From positions 124,001 to 188,000 of the forward strand of contig NZ_VAWG01000005.1 of assembly GCF_005869875.1 (NCBI RefSeq): a stretch of 64,000 nt of DNA, read 5' to 3'. Positions 41,233-49,908 of the stretch are shown piece after piece. The position numbers and the translations under genes are program-made. The DNA is from Paenibacillus pinistramenti (GTDB lineage: Bacteria; Bacillota; Bacilli; Paenibacillales; Paenibacillaceae). The notes under the pieces were generated by a model that searched no databases, was not told where the DNA came from, and saw only the letters and a list, made by a program, of their open reading frames with translations. Each line of letters begins with the position of its first letter. Position 1 is the first letter of the stretch.

Positions 41233-42123
41233 ATGCTTAAGATTAATAAGTTTAGCATGGGTTTGTTGGCTGTGTTTCTGTCCGTGGGTATTCTATCAGG
41301 CTGCGGTACCAGCAAGGAGGAGACCAGCAATGCTTCACCAGGAGCCAGCAATGCAGTCTCGGCAGCGCCAAGTTCAGACAGCGGGAGCCCTTCAGCTGAA
41401 GCGGCGGCATCTAATGAGCCGAAGGAGACGGTTGAGTTAACGGTTTCGGCGGCGGCCAGCCTTACCGATGCTTTGAAGGATATTGAAGCGGATTTTGAGC
41501 AGCAGAACCCAAACATTAAGCTGAGCTTTAACTTTGGCGGATCAGGTACGCTGCAGCAGCAGATCGAGCAGGGGGCGCCGGCGGATTTGTTCCTGTCTGC
41601 CTCCGCTAAGAATATGCAGGCCCTGGTCGACAAAGGGCTTGTTGATACCACGCATGAAGTGAATCTGCTGAATAACACCCTCGTGGTGGTCACTCCGCCG
41701 GAGCAGGCAGCTGTCCAGACGCTGGATGATCTGGCCAAGGCGGAGGTCAAGACGGTTGGCATCGGCATTCCGGAAAGTGTCCCGGCCGGAAATTATGCCA
41801 AAGAAGCTCTTACTTCCGCCAAGCTTTGGGACAGCCTGCAGTCCAAAACTGTTCAGGGCAAGGACGTCAAACAAGTGCTGCAGTACGTAGAAACCGGTAA
41901 TGCCGATGCCGGCTTTGTGTATCAAACCGATGCGCTGACCACGGATAAAGTGAAGGTGGCTTTTACAGTGGATTCCTCGCTGTATTCTCCGATTCAATAT
42001 CCGATCGGGGTGGTCAAAGCGACCAAGCACAGCAGTGAAGCAGAAGCGTTCTACAGCTATCTGCAGTCCGAGGCTGCGCTGAATGTTTTCAAGACCTACG
42101 GATTTACTATTCCCGGGAAATAA
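41233..42123 (+). CDS. modA: Molybdate ABC transporter substrate-binding lipoprotein
   Basis: A 296-residue lipoprotein: signal sequence with lipobox LSGC (lipidated Cys24), a Ser/Ala/Glu-rich linker (27-62), then the ModA fold: ELTVSAAASLTDALKDIEAD, FNFGGSGTLQQQIEQGAPAD, LFLSASAKNMQAL, and the final YPIGVVKATKHSSEAEAF. It captures molybdate (or tungstate) outside the membrane and passes it to the ModB permease. GGAGG six bases before the ATG supports the start. It is 6 bp upstream of modB and divergent from the regulator gene, the arrangement of the Bacillus yvgK-yvgL-yvgM locus. Confidence 0.93.
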   Translation: MLKINKFSMGLLAVFLSVGILSGCGTSKEETSNASPGASNAVSAAPSSDSGSPSAEAAASNEPKETVELTVSAAASLTDALKDIEADFEQQNPNIKLSFNFGGSGTLQQQIEQGAPADLFLSASAKNMQALVDKGLVDTTHEVNLLNNTLVVVTPPEQAAVQTLDDLAKAEVKTVGIGIPESVPAGNYAKEALTSAKLWDSLQSKTVQGKDVKQVLQYVETGNADAGFVYQTDALTTDKVKVAFTVDSSLYSPIQYPIGVVKATKHSSEAEAFYSYLQSEAALNVFKTYGFTIPGK

Positions 42124-42129
42124 CGCGCA

Positions 42130-42816
42130 ATGGCTATAAACTGGCAAGAGTACTGGCCGCCGGTGCGGCTGTCGCTGCAGGTGGCGCTGCTGTCCAGCGT
42201 CGCCTCGCTGCTGCTTGGGGTTCTGGCTGCGCGCTGGATGACCCAGGCGAAATTCAGGGGAAAGGTTCTGCTTGAAACGTTATTTATGCTCCCGCTAGTC
42301 CTGCCGCCGACGGTTGTCGGCTTTCTGCTCCTGATGCTGCTGGGCCGCAGGAGCATGGTCGGACGGTTCGTGGAATGGCTGTTTGCTTCCCCGATTATTT
42401 TCACCTGGTGGGCCGCGGTTGTGGCTGCTGTGGTGGTGGCTTTCCCGCTGATCTACCAGACGATGAAGACCGGCTTCTCCTCGATTGACCGCAGCCTGGA
42501 GGACGCCGCCAGATCGAACGGGGCCGGAGAATGGCAGGTCTTCCGGTATGTTTCGCTGCCGCTTGCCCTGCAGTCGCTTCTCAGCGCCTTTATTCTCGGC
42601 TTTGCCCGGGCATTGGGCGAGTTTGGGGCAACGCTTATGATTGCCGGCAACATTCCGGGCAGGACCCAGACGGTTCCAACGGCCATTTATGTCGCGGTCG
42701 ACTCCGGCAATATGGAGATGGCCTGGATCTGGACAGGGTCGATCCTGGTCATTTCCTTTCTGATGCTGCTCTTTACAGGGCGGAGAAGAGTCCGGGAGAG
42801 TATGGGAATGAACTGA
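42130..42816 (+). CDS. modB: Molybdate ABC transporter permease
   Basis: A 228-residue inner-membrane permease with five hydrophobic helices. It carries the ATPase-docking EAA-type loop DRSLEDAARSNGAGEWQVFRY and the family-specific LPPTVVGFLLL and FARALGEFGATLMIAGNIPG motifs of ModB/CysTW-type permeases. It forms the membrane channel for molybdate with ModA. No ribosome binding site of strength is seen in the 6-bp gap, so translation is probably coupled to modA. No modC ATPase gene follows; a terminator at 42916-42970 ends the unit, as in the Bacillus yvgLM operon, where an ATPase encoded elsewhere must serve. Confidence 0.93.
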   Translation: MAINWQEYWPPVRLSLQVALLSSVASLLLGVLAARWMTQAKFRGKVLLETLFMLPLVLPPTVVGFLLLMLLGRRSMVGRFVEWLFASPIIFTWWAAVVAAVVVAFPLIYQTMKTGFSSIDRSLEDAARSNGAGEWQVFRYVSLPLALQSLLSAFILGFARALGEFGATLMIAGNIPGRTQTVPTAIYVAVDSGNMEMAWIWTGSILVISFLMLLFTGRRRVRESMGMN

Positions 42817-42827
42817 AATCTATCGTG

Positions 42828-42915
42828 CTGGACTGAACGGAATGAATTGAACTGAATCGAACTGGATTGAATGAAACTGGATTGCATGAAACTGGACTGA
42901 ATGAAATCGAACGGA
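42828..42915 (+). repeat. Degenerate tandem GAACTGGATTGAATGA-type repeats
   Basis: Units such as GAATTGAACTGAATCGAACTG, GATTGAATGAAACTG and GATTGCATGAAACTG fill the stretch between modB and its terminator. No reading frame of note; probably replication-slippage DNA. Confidence 0.7.
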
Positions 42916-42970
42916 AAAATCCCCTGCCGCAGCGTATCGTACCTATTGCGGCAGGGGATTTTATATTTTT
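42916..42970. terminator. Terminator after modB
   Basis: AAAATCCCCTGCCGCA pairs with TGCGGCAGGGGATTTT (42916-42962) with AT-rich tails on both sides; it also faces the convergent dioxygenase gene. Confidence 0.92.
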
Positions 42971-43001
42971 ACACGCTGTAAAAATGCAGCAAACTTACCT
43001 G

Positions 43002-43982
43002 TCAGCGGCCGTCAGCCGTATTCAGCGGCTTGAGCAGCGCTTCGATTTGAGTGCGTTTCGGCTCGAGGAAGGGAGGCAGGGCCAGTGACTCGCCCAAATG
43101 CGCGAAATCCTCATCCGTATCAAAGCCCGGGCCATCGGTTGCAAGCTCGAACAGAATTCCGTTAGGTTCCCGGAAGTACAGCGAGTGGAAATAAAACCGG
43201 TCAACGTACCCGGAATTCGGGAAGCGGGCGCTGTGAATGGCTTCAATCCAGCGTTTTAGCTCTTCATCATTGTCAACCCGGAAAGCGACGTGATGAACAC
43301 CGCCGCGGCCAAGCCTTTCAGGCGGCAGATCATGGCGCTCCTCCAGATGAATTTCCGATCCGCTGCCGCCTTCCCCGGTTTCAAATACAACGACGTCCGG
43401 CTGATCCGGAGCGTCTGGATTCGGGAAGCTGCCGGTGCGCCGGAAATTCAGCAATTCGGTCAGCACGGCCGAGGTCGGGCCGCTGCTCTGCACCGTCAGC
43501 TTGACGGGGCCAAGTCCGGTGATGCCGTACTCGGCAGGCACAGGGCTGTGTTCCCACGGCATGCCGGCGGCCGTTCCTTTGTTGTGCTCATCCGAAACCA
43601 GGATAAGCCGCTGGCCTTCAAAGTCGCGGAACGCCAGCGACAGCCGGCCTGCCCGCGGAATGATAGCCTCATGCTCAATCTGGGACTGATCCAGCCGGTC
43701 AGCCCAGTAGGTAAGGGCAGCATCGCTTGGAACCCGAAGGGACAAAGCGGAGATGCTGTCATTGCCGTCCCGGTTGCGTCCGGCCATCGGCATTTCGAAG
43801 AATGTCAGCTCCGTTCCGGGATTGCCCCGCTCATCTCCATAAAATAAATGGTACATGCTCACATCGTCCTGATTGACGGTCTTCTTGATCAGCCGAAGCC
43901 CCAGCACTTTTGTATAGAAATCATAGTTGGCCGGCGCTTTGGCGGTCAGGGCCGAAACGTGGTGTATGCCTTTTAATTCCAT
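43002..43982 (-). CDS. Ring-cleaving dioxygenase of the VOC (glyoxalase) superfamily
   Basis: A 326-residue protein made of two VOC domains: the first begins MELKGIHHVSALTAKAPAN in part, with His8; the second has GGVHHVAFRVDN and the final Glu in GILFELATDGPGF. His-His-Glu residues would bind Fe or Mn. It matches the MhqO/MhqA-like group that cleaves hydroquinone or catechol rings and protects against quinones. ATG 43982 is preferred to the frame's open extension to 44099 because GGAGGG lies just upstream and the first VOC motif follows at once. Monocistronic, convergent with modB; no DUF24/MarR-type regulator is adjacent. Confidence 0.87.
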   Translation of the reverse strand: MELKGIHHVSALTAKAPANYDFYTKVLGLRLIKKTVNQDDVSMYHLFYGDERGNPGTELTFFEMPMAGRNRDGNDSISALSLRVPSDAALTYWADRLDQSQIEHEAIIPRAGRLSLAFRDFEGQRLILVSDEHNKGTAAGMPWEHSPVPAEYGITGLGPVKLTVQSSGPTSAVLTELLNFRRTGSFPNPDAPDQPDVVVFETGEGGSGSEIHLEERHDLPPERLGRGGVHHVAFRVDNDEELKRWIEAIHSARFPNSGYVDRFYFHSLYFREPNGILFELATDGPGFDTDEDFAHLGESLALPPFLEPKRTQIEALLKPLNTADGR

Positions 43983-44205
43983 TCCTAATCCCTCCGATTC
44001 TTCCGATGCTGCGAAGTGTACACAACCCCCCGGGTCTGCGTGCACGGCTAAGTCTTCGGTGTCTATAACCAGCGTATATGATCTACTATAAAAAATCAAG
44101 TAACTTAACTTATGACACCTTATTGGCCTATGTTAACCTGTCCGCTGCACTGCTCGCCGCAATAGCTCTTTTGCCGCAATAGCTCCTATTACTATTACAA
44201 GGAAC

Positions 44206-44646
44206 TCATTTGCTGCGGGAGCTGCGTCCCATCAGAAGCAGCTGGTTCAGCACCTCGGATACGACCAGCCCGATGGCGATGGAGCCGGAGATCAGGAAGG
44301 CCTGCGCAGCCAGCTGTATTGCGGGGTTATAGTCATTTTCCACAAACCTGCGCATTGCATCATAGGCCAGGCCGCCGGGTACGAGCGGAATGATACCGGC
44401 CACGCTGAAGATGATGACAGGCATCCGGTAGATCCGCGCCGAGACCTGGCTGACCACCCCGACGATAAAGGTGGCGGCAACCGTCGAGATCACAGTTCCG
44501 TAATGCGGGTCAAGCACAAGGTAAATAATCCAGCCCATCATACCGCCCAGGCCGCATTGAAATAGAGTCCGCTTAGGAGCATTAAAGATAATGCCGAAGC
44601 CGGCAGACGCGATAAAGCTGGTAATTAACTGCGTAATGTAGTACAT
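44206..44646 (-). CDS. Threonine/serine exporter family membrane protein, small subunit (YjjB/DUF3815-like)
   Basis: A small hydrophobic protein of 146 residues with about four membrane helices; GIIFNAPKRTLFQCGLGGM and the helix-breaking IIPLVPGGLAYDAMR are typical of the ThrE C-terminal half. Together with the larger partner encoded upstream it corresponds to one full-length ThrE exporter, split in two. ATG 44646 is preferred (GAGGGA 4 bp before it); an ATG at 44658 is also in frame but has no ribosome binding site. It begins only 15 bp after the partner gene's stop, so the two are an operon. Probable export of serine, threonine or related small acids. Confidence 0.82.
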   Translation of the reverse strand: MYYITQLITSFIASAGFGIIFNAPKRTLFQCGLGGMMGWIIYLVLDPHYGTVISTVAATFIVGVVSQVSARIYRMPVIIFSVAGIIPLVPGGLAYDAMRRFVENDYNPAIQLAAQAFLISGSIAIGLVVSEVLNQLLLMGRSSRSK

Positions 44647-44661
44647 AAAATCCCTCATTAA

Positions 44662-45420
44662 TTATAAAAATGTAAACACTGCTGCGACCCCCGCACCGAT
44701 TGCAAAAGCGGTCAGCATCGCCTCTGCGCCCCGTGACAGGCCTGAAACCAGATGTCCCGCCATCAAATCCCGGACGGCATTCGTGATCAGCAGCCCCGGC
44801 ACCAGAGGCATCACAGAGCCGATAATAATCTTGTCGAGCTCAAGACCGATGTGGAGGTAGATAAATAGATAGGAGACAAGGCCGATAAGCAGGGAAGTCG
44901 TAAATTCCGCGAAGAATTTTACCTTGATCAGCCGGTGGAAAAAGAGGACCGCGGTGTAGCCAAGCCCCCCGCTGACCAGAGCCGGGATGAAATCCCGGGC
45001 CTGTCCGCCGAACATAATGGCGAAGCAGCCGCTGGCGATCGAAGCGGCCGCAATCTGCAGGCCGACCGGGTAAGCGTGGGAAGAGCTGTCGATCTGCCGG
45101 AGCAGATCGGACGCTTCTTCCGCCCCGATCTCCCCGGAGACCAGCTTCCGTGAAATGCTGTTCACCGATGCGACCTTCTCCAGGTCTGTCGTCCGCTCGG
45201 CAATCCGGATCAGCTTGGCCGCTTCCGGACCGCCCGCCTGGAAGATAATGCCCGTAGGCGTCACATAGCTGTGCGAGCTGGACAGACCCACCGCCTGGGC
45301 GATCCGAATCATTGTATCCTCAACCCGGTAAGTTTCGGCACCGCTCTGGAGCATAATTTTTCCAGCCAGCATGCAGATATCTATCGGACTTAAAGGAGGA
45401 AGAGTCTCCTTCGATAACAT
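44662..45420 (-). CDS. Threonine/serine exporter family protein, large subunit (YjjP/DUF1212-like)
   Basis: A 252-residue protein. Residues 1-110 are cytoplasmic with the family pattern MLQSGAETYRVEDTMIRIA and SYVTPTGIIFQAG; five membrane helices follow (about 115-250), including GSVMPLVPGLLITNAVRDLMAGHL in part. This is the ThrE N-terminal half plus half of the membrane region. It pairs with the small subunit encoded 15 bp downstream. AAGGAG 10 bp before the ATG supports the start. It is divergent from the qox operon across a 374-bp gap. Confidence 0.85.
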   Translation of the reverse strand: MLSKETLPPLSPIDICMLAGKIMLQSGAETYRVEDTMIRIAQAVGLSSSHSYVTPTGIIFQAGGPEAAKLIRIAERTTDLEKVASVNSISRKLVSGEIGAEEASDLLRQIDSSSHAYPVGLQIAAASIASGCFAIMFGGQARDFIPALVSGGLGYTAVLFFHRLIKVKFFAEFTTSLLIGLVSYLFIYLHIGLELDKIIIGSVMPLVPGLLITNAVRDLMAGHLVSGLSRGAEAMLTAFAIGAGVAAVFTFL

Positions 45421-45794
45421 GTGTCAAACACTCCTTATTTCGAAACCGGATTAAATACGGAAGTATTATATCACGCGGATCCGGTGGTTAATAAGCGCTG
45501 CAGAGCCGGTAAACGGCTTGGCGGCGGCATTTTTTTTAAGCTGAAATCCGGGTTATAAAGTATAGTTTGTTACAGTTAAAGCAAGAATATAAGATGAGAT
45601 GACGCAAAAACATTGAGAAATAAATCACAAAAACGAAATAAAATATCGACAATTTTGTTAAAAAAGCAGTGCAAATGACTGTTTTCTGCTATCTTATTAG
45701 GGTAAGGTAATGGATGATGCATTGTGTATCTTGATAGATCCACAATATCCGGCGTTACAAAGTTACTAAGGCATAATTAAGGAGAGAGGAAAAG
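45421..45794. other. AT-rich divergent intergenic region upstream of qox
   Basis: No gene is seen. The region is markedly A+T-rich and must carry the promoters for the ThrE-like pair and for qoxABCD; I cannot point to a convincing -35/-10 pair. The clearest element is the inverted repeat at 45721-45746. Confidence 0.5.
45721..45746 (+). promoter_or_regulatory. Inverted repeat in the qox leader
   Basis: ATTGTGTATCT (45721-45731) and AGATCCACAAT (45736-45746) are complementary except at one position, with a 4-nt centre. It lies about 50 bp before qoxA. It could be an operator (outer ATTGTG/CACAAT arms recall redox-sensor sites such as Rex) or an mRNA hairpin. Confidence 0.5.
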
Positions 45795-46790
45795 ATGGAT
45801 AAAAAACCAAGATCGCTTCGAACGCTGATCACAGTGGTTGTTACCCTGGTCACCTTGGGAGTGCTGATCTGGGGAATGTTCTTCACAGCGGACTACCTTG
45901 TCCTCAACCCTAAGGGTCCTGTGGGTCAATCGGAGAAGGAACTGATTATTATCACGACGCTGCTCTGCTGTGTTGTCATCGTTCCTGTTCTGATCCTGAC
46001 TGCGGTCATCGTTTGGCGCTACCGCGACAAACCGAACCGCAAGGCGGCTTATTCCCCAAACTGGCATGACAGTAAAGTGCTGGAGACCGTATGGTGGGGC
46101 GTTCCGATTATCATCATCATCGCTTTGGCGGTGGTAACGGCACGCTATACGTACGCGCTTGAGCCGTCGAAGCCTATTGATGCTGAGCAGAAGCCGGTGA
46201 CGGTTCAGGTTGTTTCCCTTGACTGGAAATGGCTGTTCCTTTATCCGGATGAGAACATTGCTACGGTCAATACACTGACGATTCCTGAAGGAGTACCGGT
46301 CCGCTTTGAAATTACGGCTGACGCTCCGATGAACTCGTTCTGGATTCCGCAGCTCGGCGGACAGATCTACGCGATGTCCGGCATGTCAATGACGCTTTAT
46401 TTGAAGGCGGATGAAGTCGGTACTTACTTTGGCACCGGAGCGAACTTCTCCGGCGAACATTTTGCCCAGATGCGATTTGACGTCAACGCTGTATCGCAGG
46501 CTGATTATGACAGCTGGGTGCAGAAGGTCAAAGGCAATACCGGCAGCACGATTACCGAAGCAAGCTATGCGGATCTGGCCAAGCCTGGCGTAATGGGTGA
46601 AACGGAATATTCTTCGTTCCCTGAAGGCTTGTACAGCAAGATTGCCTACAAATACGTAGTAGACGGAGAGAACGCAGACTCCGAGGATTCTACGGACGGC
46701 ACGAAACAAGAAGGAATGGGTTCAAGCCTGCCGGGATTCAGCTCCGGACAGGTTACAAGCGGGTTGAGTGCATCTCAACCGGTACAATGA
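45795..46790 (+). CDS. qoxA: Quinol oxidase subunit II
   Basis: A 331-residue subunit with two N-terminal membrane helices (about 11-32 and 50-70), then a cupredoxin domain. The family marks are LNPKGPVG after the first helix, VSLDWKWLFLYPDE, and MNSFWIPQLGGQIYAMSGM. The CuA ligands (CxxxC) of cytochrome c oxidases are absent, which places it with menaquinol oxidases. Unlike Bacillus QoxA no lipobox cysteine is visible; the N-terminal helix may stay uncleaved. The C-terminus is an acidic and Ser-rich tail. It opens the qoxABCD operon; AAGGAGAGAGG precedes the start. Confidence 0.93.
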   Translation: MDKKPRSLRTLITVVVTLVTLGVLIWGMFFTADYLVLNPKGPVGQSEKELIIITTLLCCVVIVPVLILTAVIVWRYRDKPNRKAAYSPNWHDSKVLETVWWGVPIIIIIALAVVTARYTYALEPSKPIDAEQKPVTVQVVSLDWKWLFLYPDENIATVNTLTIPEGVPVRFEITADAPMNSFWIPQLGGQIYAMSGMSMTLYLKADEVGTYFGTGANFSGEHFAQMRFDVNAVSQADYDSWVQKVKGNTGSTITEASYADLAKPGVMGETEYSSFPEGLYSKIAYKYVVDGENADSEDSTDGTKQEGMGSSLPGFSSGQVTSGLSASQPVQ

Positions 46791-46812
46791 ATGAAAGGGA
46801 AGGAGACCCTAC

Positions 46813-48780
46813 ATGCTAGATTCGATTAAAGACTTCGCATCGTGGTTCTTCGTTACAGGGGATCCGCTCATCTATGGCGCGGACGTATCCATCGTACTTG
46901 CGACGATCGCGATTTTTGCAGTGCTGACCTACTTCAAGAAGTGGGGTTGGCTGTGGAGAAACTGGCTGACTACGGTTGACCACAAAAAAATCGGCATCAT
47001 GTACATTCTTGCCGCCCTGCTGATGCTGTTCCGCGGCGGTGTGGACGCGATCATGATGCGGACGCAAATTGCGCTCCCGGGCATTAAGTTCCTGGAGCCT
47101 GAACATTACAACCAGGTATTTACAACTCACGGCACGATCATGATCCTCTTTATGGCGATGCCGCTTATGTTCGGTTTGTTTAATATCATTATCCCGCTTC
47201 AGATCGGAGCGCGCGACGTTGCGTATCCGTTCCTGAACTCGGTCAGCTTCTGGCTGTTCTTCGTCGGAGCGATGCTGTTTAACTTGTCCTTCGTTATCGG
47301 CGGTTCGCCGGACGCAGGCTGGACCAGCTATCCGCCGCTGTCAGAGCTTATGCATAATCCAGGCGTAGGCGAGAACTTCTATATCTGGGGTATCCAGATT
47401 TCAGGTATCGGCTCCCTGGCAACAGGTATCAACTTTATTGTTACATTGATTAAAATGCGTGCACCAGGCATGACTCTGATGAAGATGCCTATGTTCTCCT
47501 GGTCCGTATTTGCAACTTGTATCATCATTATTCTGGCGTTCCCGATTCTGACTGTAACGCTGGCGCTGCTGTTCCTCGACCGTTTTGCGGGAGGCCATTT
47601 CTTCACGCTGGACATGGGCGGCAACCCGATGATGTATATCAACTTGTTCTGGATGTGGGGTCACCCTGAAGTATATATCGTTGTGCTTCCGGCCTTCGGG
47701 ATCTACTCCGAAGTCGTGGCGACCTTCTCACGCAAGTCCATTTTCGGTTACAAATCCATGGTATTCGCCATGCTCGTCATCAGTATTGTATCCTTCTTCA
47801 CTTGGCTGCATCACTTCTTCACGATGGGCTCCGGCGCAGATATCAATGCGTTCTTTGCAATAACCACGATGATAATCGCGATCCCTACCGGGGTTAAGAT
47901 CTTTAACTGGCTGTTCACGATGTACCGCGGCCGAATCCGGTTTGAGCTGCCGATGATGTGGACCATTGCCTTTATTCCATGTTTTGTGGTCGGGGGCATG
48001 ACAGGGGTTATGCTCGCAGTTGCGCCTGCTGACTTCCAGTTCCACAACAGTTACTTCCTGATCGCGCACTTCCACCAGGTTCTCATCGGCGGCGTAGTGT
48101 TCGGTTATTTCGCAGGCCTATACTACTGGTGGCCAAAAATGTTCGGCTTCAAGCTGAATCACAAACTGGGCGTCTGGGCGTTCTGGTTCTGGAACATCGG
48201 CTTCTACGTATGCTTTATGCCTCAGTACTCGCTCGGTTTGATGGGTATGACCCGCCGGATCAGCGAATACACCTGGGATACCGGCTGGGCACCGCTCAAC
48301 TTTATCTCTACAATCGGCGCCCTCATGATGGGTATCGGTTTCTTGTTCCAAGTAGCCCAAATCCTGTACAGCACATTCAAGCACAAGAAAGTCGGCAACG
48401 ATCCTTGGGATGGCCGTACGCTTGAGTGGACTACAGCTTCTCCGGCTCCGGAGTACAACTTTGCGATTACTCCGCACGTTCATGCGGTTGATGACTGGTG
48501 GGCAACGAAAGAACGCCGCGCCAAAGGAATCGCGGATGATCCGCTTCCACCGATTGAACCGATTCATATGCCTAAGAACTCTATCATCCCGCCTATCATG
48601 GGATTGGCTTGGTTCGTAGCTGGCTTCGGCTTTGTATTCGACTGGTGGTGGTTCTACATCCCAGGCATGCTCGGTGTAGCGATCTGTATGATTGCACGTT
48701 CCTTCTCCTACGACACGGATTACTATATCCCTGTTGATGAGGTTAAACGCACCGAAGAGGCAATAAGGGGGTCTGTATAA
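46813..48780 (+). CDS. qoxB: Quinol oxidase subunit I (haem-copper catalytic subunit)
   Basis: A 655-residue protein with about 14-15 membrane helices. It has TTVDHKKIGIMY, the low-spin haem ligand in FTTHGTIMIL, the CuB/Tyr-His motif WGHPEVYIVVLPAFG, the CuB histidines in TWLHHFFTMG, and the haem ligands in IAHFHQVLIGG (a Gln where Bacillus QoxB has Tyr). It reduces oxygen to water with electrons from menaquinol and pumps protons. It sits 22 bp after qoxA and its last base is shared with the qoxC start (TAATG), so translation is coupled. Confidence 0.95.
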   Translation: MLDSIKDFASWFFVTGDPLIYGADVSIVLATIAIFAVLTYFKKWGWLWRNWLTTVDHKKIGIMYILAALLMLFRGGVDAIMMRTQIALPGIKFLEPEHYNQVFTTHGTIMILFMAMPLMFGLFNIIIPLQIGARDVAYPFLNSVSFWLFFVGAMLFNLSFVIGGSPDAGWTSYPPLSELMHNPGVGENFYIWGIQISGIGSLATGINFIVTLIKMRAPGMTLMKMPMFSWSVFATCIIIILAFPILTVTLALLFLDRFAGGHFFTLDMGGNPMMYINLFWMWGHPEVYIVVLPAFGIYSEVVATFSRKSIFGYKSMVFAMLVISIVSFFTWLHHFFTMGSGADINAFFAITTMIIAIPTGVKIFNWLFTMYRGRIRFELPMMWTIAFIPCFVVGGMTGVMLAVAPADFQFHNSYFLIAHFHQVLIGGVVFGYFAGLYYWWPKMFGFKLNHKLGVWAFWFWNIGFYVCFMPQYSLGLMGMTRRISEYTWDTGWAPLNFISTIGALMMGIGFLFQVAQILYSTFKHKKVGNDPWDGRTLEWTTASPAPEYNFAITPHVHAVDDWWATKERRAKGIADDPLPPIEPIHMPKNSIIPPIMGLAWFVAGFGFVFDWWWFYIPGMLGVAICMIARSFSYDTDYYIPVDEVKRTEEAIRGSV

Positions 48781-49397
48781 TGGCACAAACTGTGGCACAC
48801 AAAGGAAATCATGCTGCAGACCATGACCACGGTCATCACGATCCCAACGACCTTAAAGTAGTTGGCTTCTGGTTCTTCCTGATTTCCGACGTCATCCTGT
48901 TCTCTGTATTGTTCTCGACGTTTATCGTACTGCGCAACAATACGGCGGGCGGACCTGACGGCAAAGAATTGTTTGAACTGCCGGGAGTCATTTGGGAAAC
49001 CTTTATCCTCCTGACAAGCAGCTTTACAAGCGGTCTGGCGACTCTCGCCATGAACCGCGGCAAGAAGAGTCAATTAATCGGATGGCTGGTCGTTACAGCC
49101 ATCCTGGGTGCAGCGTTTGTTGGCCTTGAGGTCAACGAGTTTGTCAAAATGGTAAATGAAGGCGCCGGCTTCTCCAGAAGTGCATTCTTATCCTCCTTCT
49201 TTACCCTGGTCGGCACGCACGGACTCCACGTTTCTGTTGGTCTATGCTGGATGATCGGTCTTATGATTCAGCTGGGCAGACGCGGAATTACGGAAACGAC
49301 AAAAGGTAAAGTCACACTGATCAGCTTGTACTGGCACTTTTTGGACGTTATCTGGATCTTCCTGCTCACGATCGTTTATTTGATGGGGGTGATGTAA
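48780..49397 (+). CDS. qoxC: Quinol oxidase subunit III
   Basis: A 205-residue membrane protein with five helices, matching the short form of subunit III: KVVGFWFFLISDVILFSVLF, TFILLTSSFTSGLATLAM, THGLHVSVGLCWM and YWHFLDVIWIFLLTIVYL. A His-rich N-terminus (HKGNHAADHDHGHHD) is present. It stabilises the catalytic subunit. Start codon overlaps the qoxB stop by one base; qoxD follows without a gap. Confidence 0.95.
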   Translation: MAQTVAHKGNHAADHDHGHHDPNDLKVVGFWFFLISDVILFSVLFSTFIVLRNNTAGGPDGKELFELPGVIWETFILLTSSFTSGLATLAMNRGKKSQLIGWLVVTAILGAAFVGLEVNEFVKMVNEGAGFSRSAFLSSFFTLVGTHGLHVSVGLCWMIGLMIQLGRRGITETTKGKVTLISLYWHFLDVIWIFLLTIVYLMGVM

Positions 49398-49727
49398 GTG
49401 GCGCAGCCTAATACACATGGTCACGAAAGTCACGAATCACACGGTTCGGTAAAATCGTATGTTATCGGTTTTGTACTATCCATCGTGCTTACCATCATTC
49501 CTCTGGTCATCGTAATGAACGATCTGATGGCCAGAACGGCGACGTTCGTTGTCATTATGATTGCTGCAGTCCTTCAGCTTCTGGTTCAGCTCTTCTTCTT
49601 CATGCACTTGCGTGAAACCGAGAAGCCGCGCTGGAACGTTATGGGGCTTGTCCTTGGCATTATCATTCTGGTTACGGTTGTCGGCGGTTCGATCTGGATC
49701 ATGGAAGTCAACAAAATCGGATACTAA
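49398..49727 (+). CDS. qoxD: Quinol oxidase subunit IV
   Basis: A 109-residue subunit with three membrane helices. The cytochrome o ubiquinol oxidase subunit IV pattern is present: SYVIGFVLSIVLTIIPLVIV, LQLLVQLFFFMHLRETEKPRWN. It begins with GTG immediately after the qoxC TAA, with AGGGGTGAT-type sequence upstream inside qoxC. It is the last gene of the operon, followed by a terminator. Confidence 0.93.
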   Translation: MAQPNTHGHESHESHGSVKSYVIGFVLSIVLTIIPLVIVMNDLMARTATFVVIMIAAVLQLLVQLFFFMHLRETEKPRWNVMGLVLGIIILVTVVGGSIWIMEVNKIGY

Positions 49728-49738
49728 GTTTGGTGAAG

Positions 49739-49767
49739 GCCCGCATGATTTCATGCGGGTCTTTTGT
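49739..49767 (+). terminator. Terminator after qoxD
   Basis: CCCGCATGA (49740-49748) pairs with TCATGCGGG (49751-49759), followed by TCTTTTG. Confidence 0.85.
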
Positions 49768-49908
49768 TTGGAAGAAAGCTGTTCCGGCAGGGCTTTTTGC
49801 ATTTAGTACCATGTTTAATTTCTTCAGGAAACGGTTAGTATACAGTAACAAAGGCACTGCGAAGAAATCAGCAGACAACTTGTATAACTAGACCGGGAGT
49901 GATTAGAA

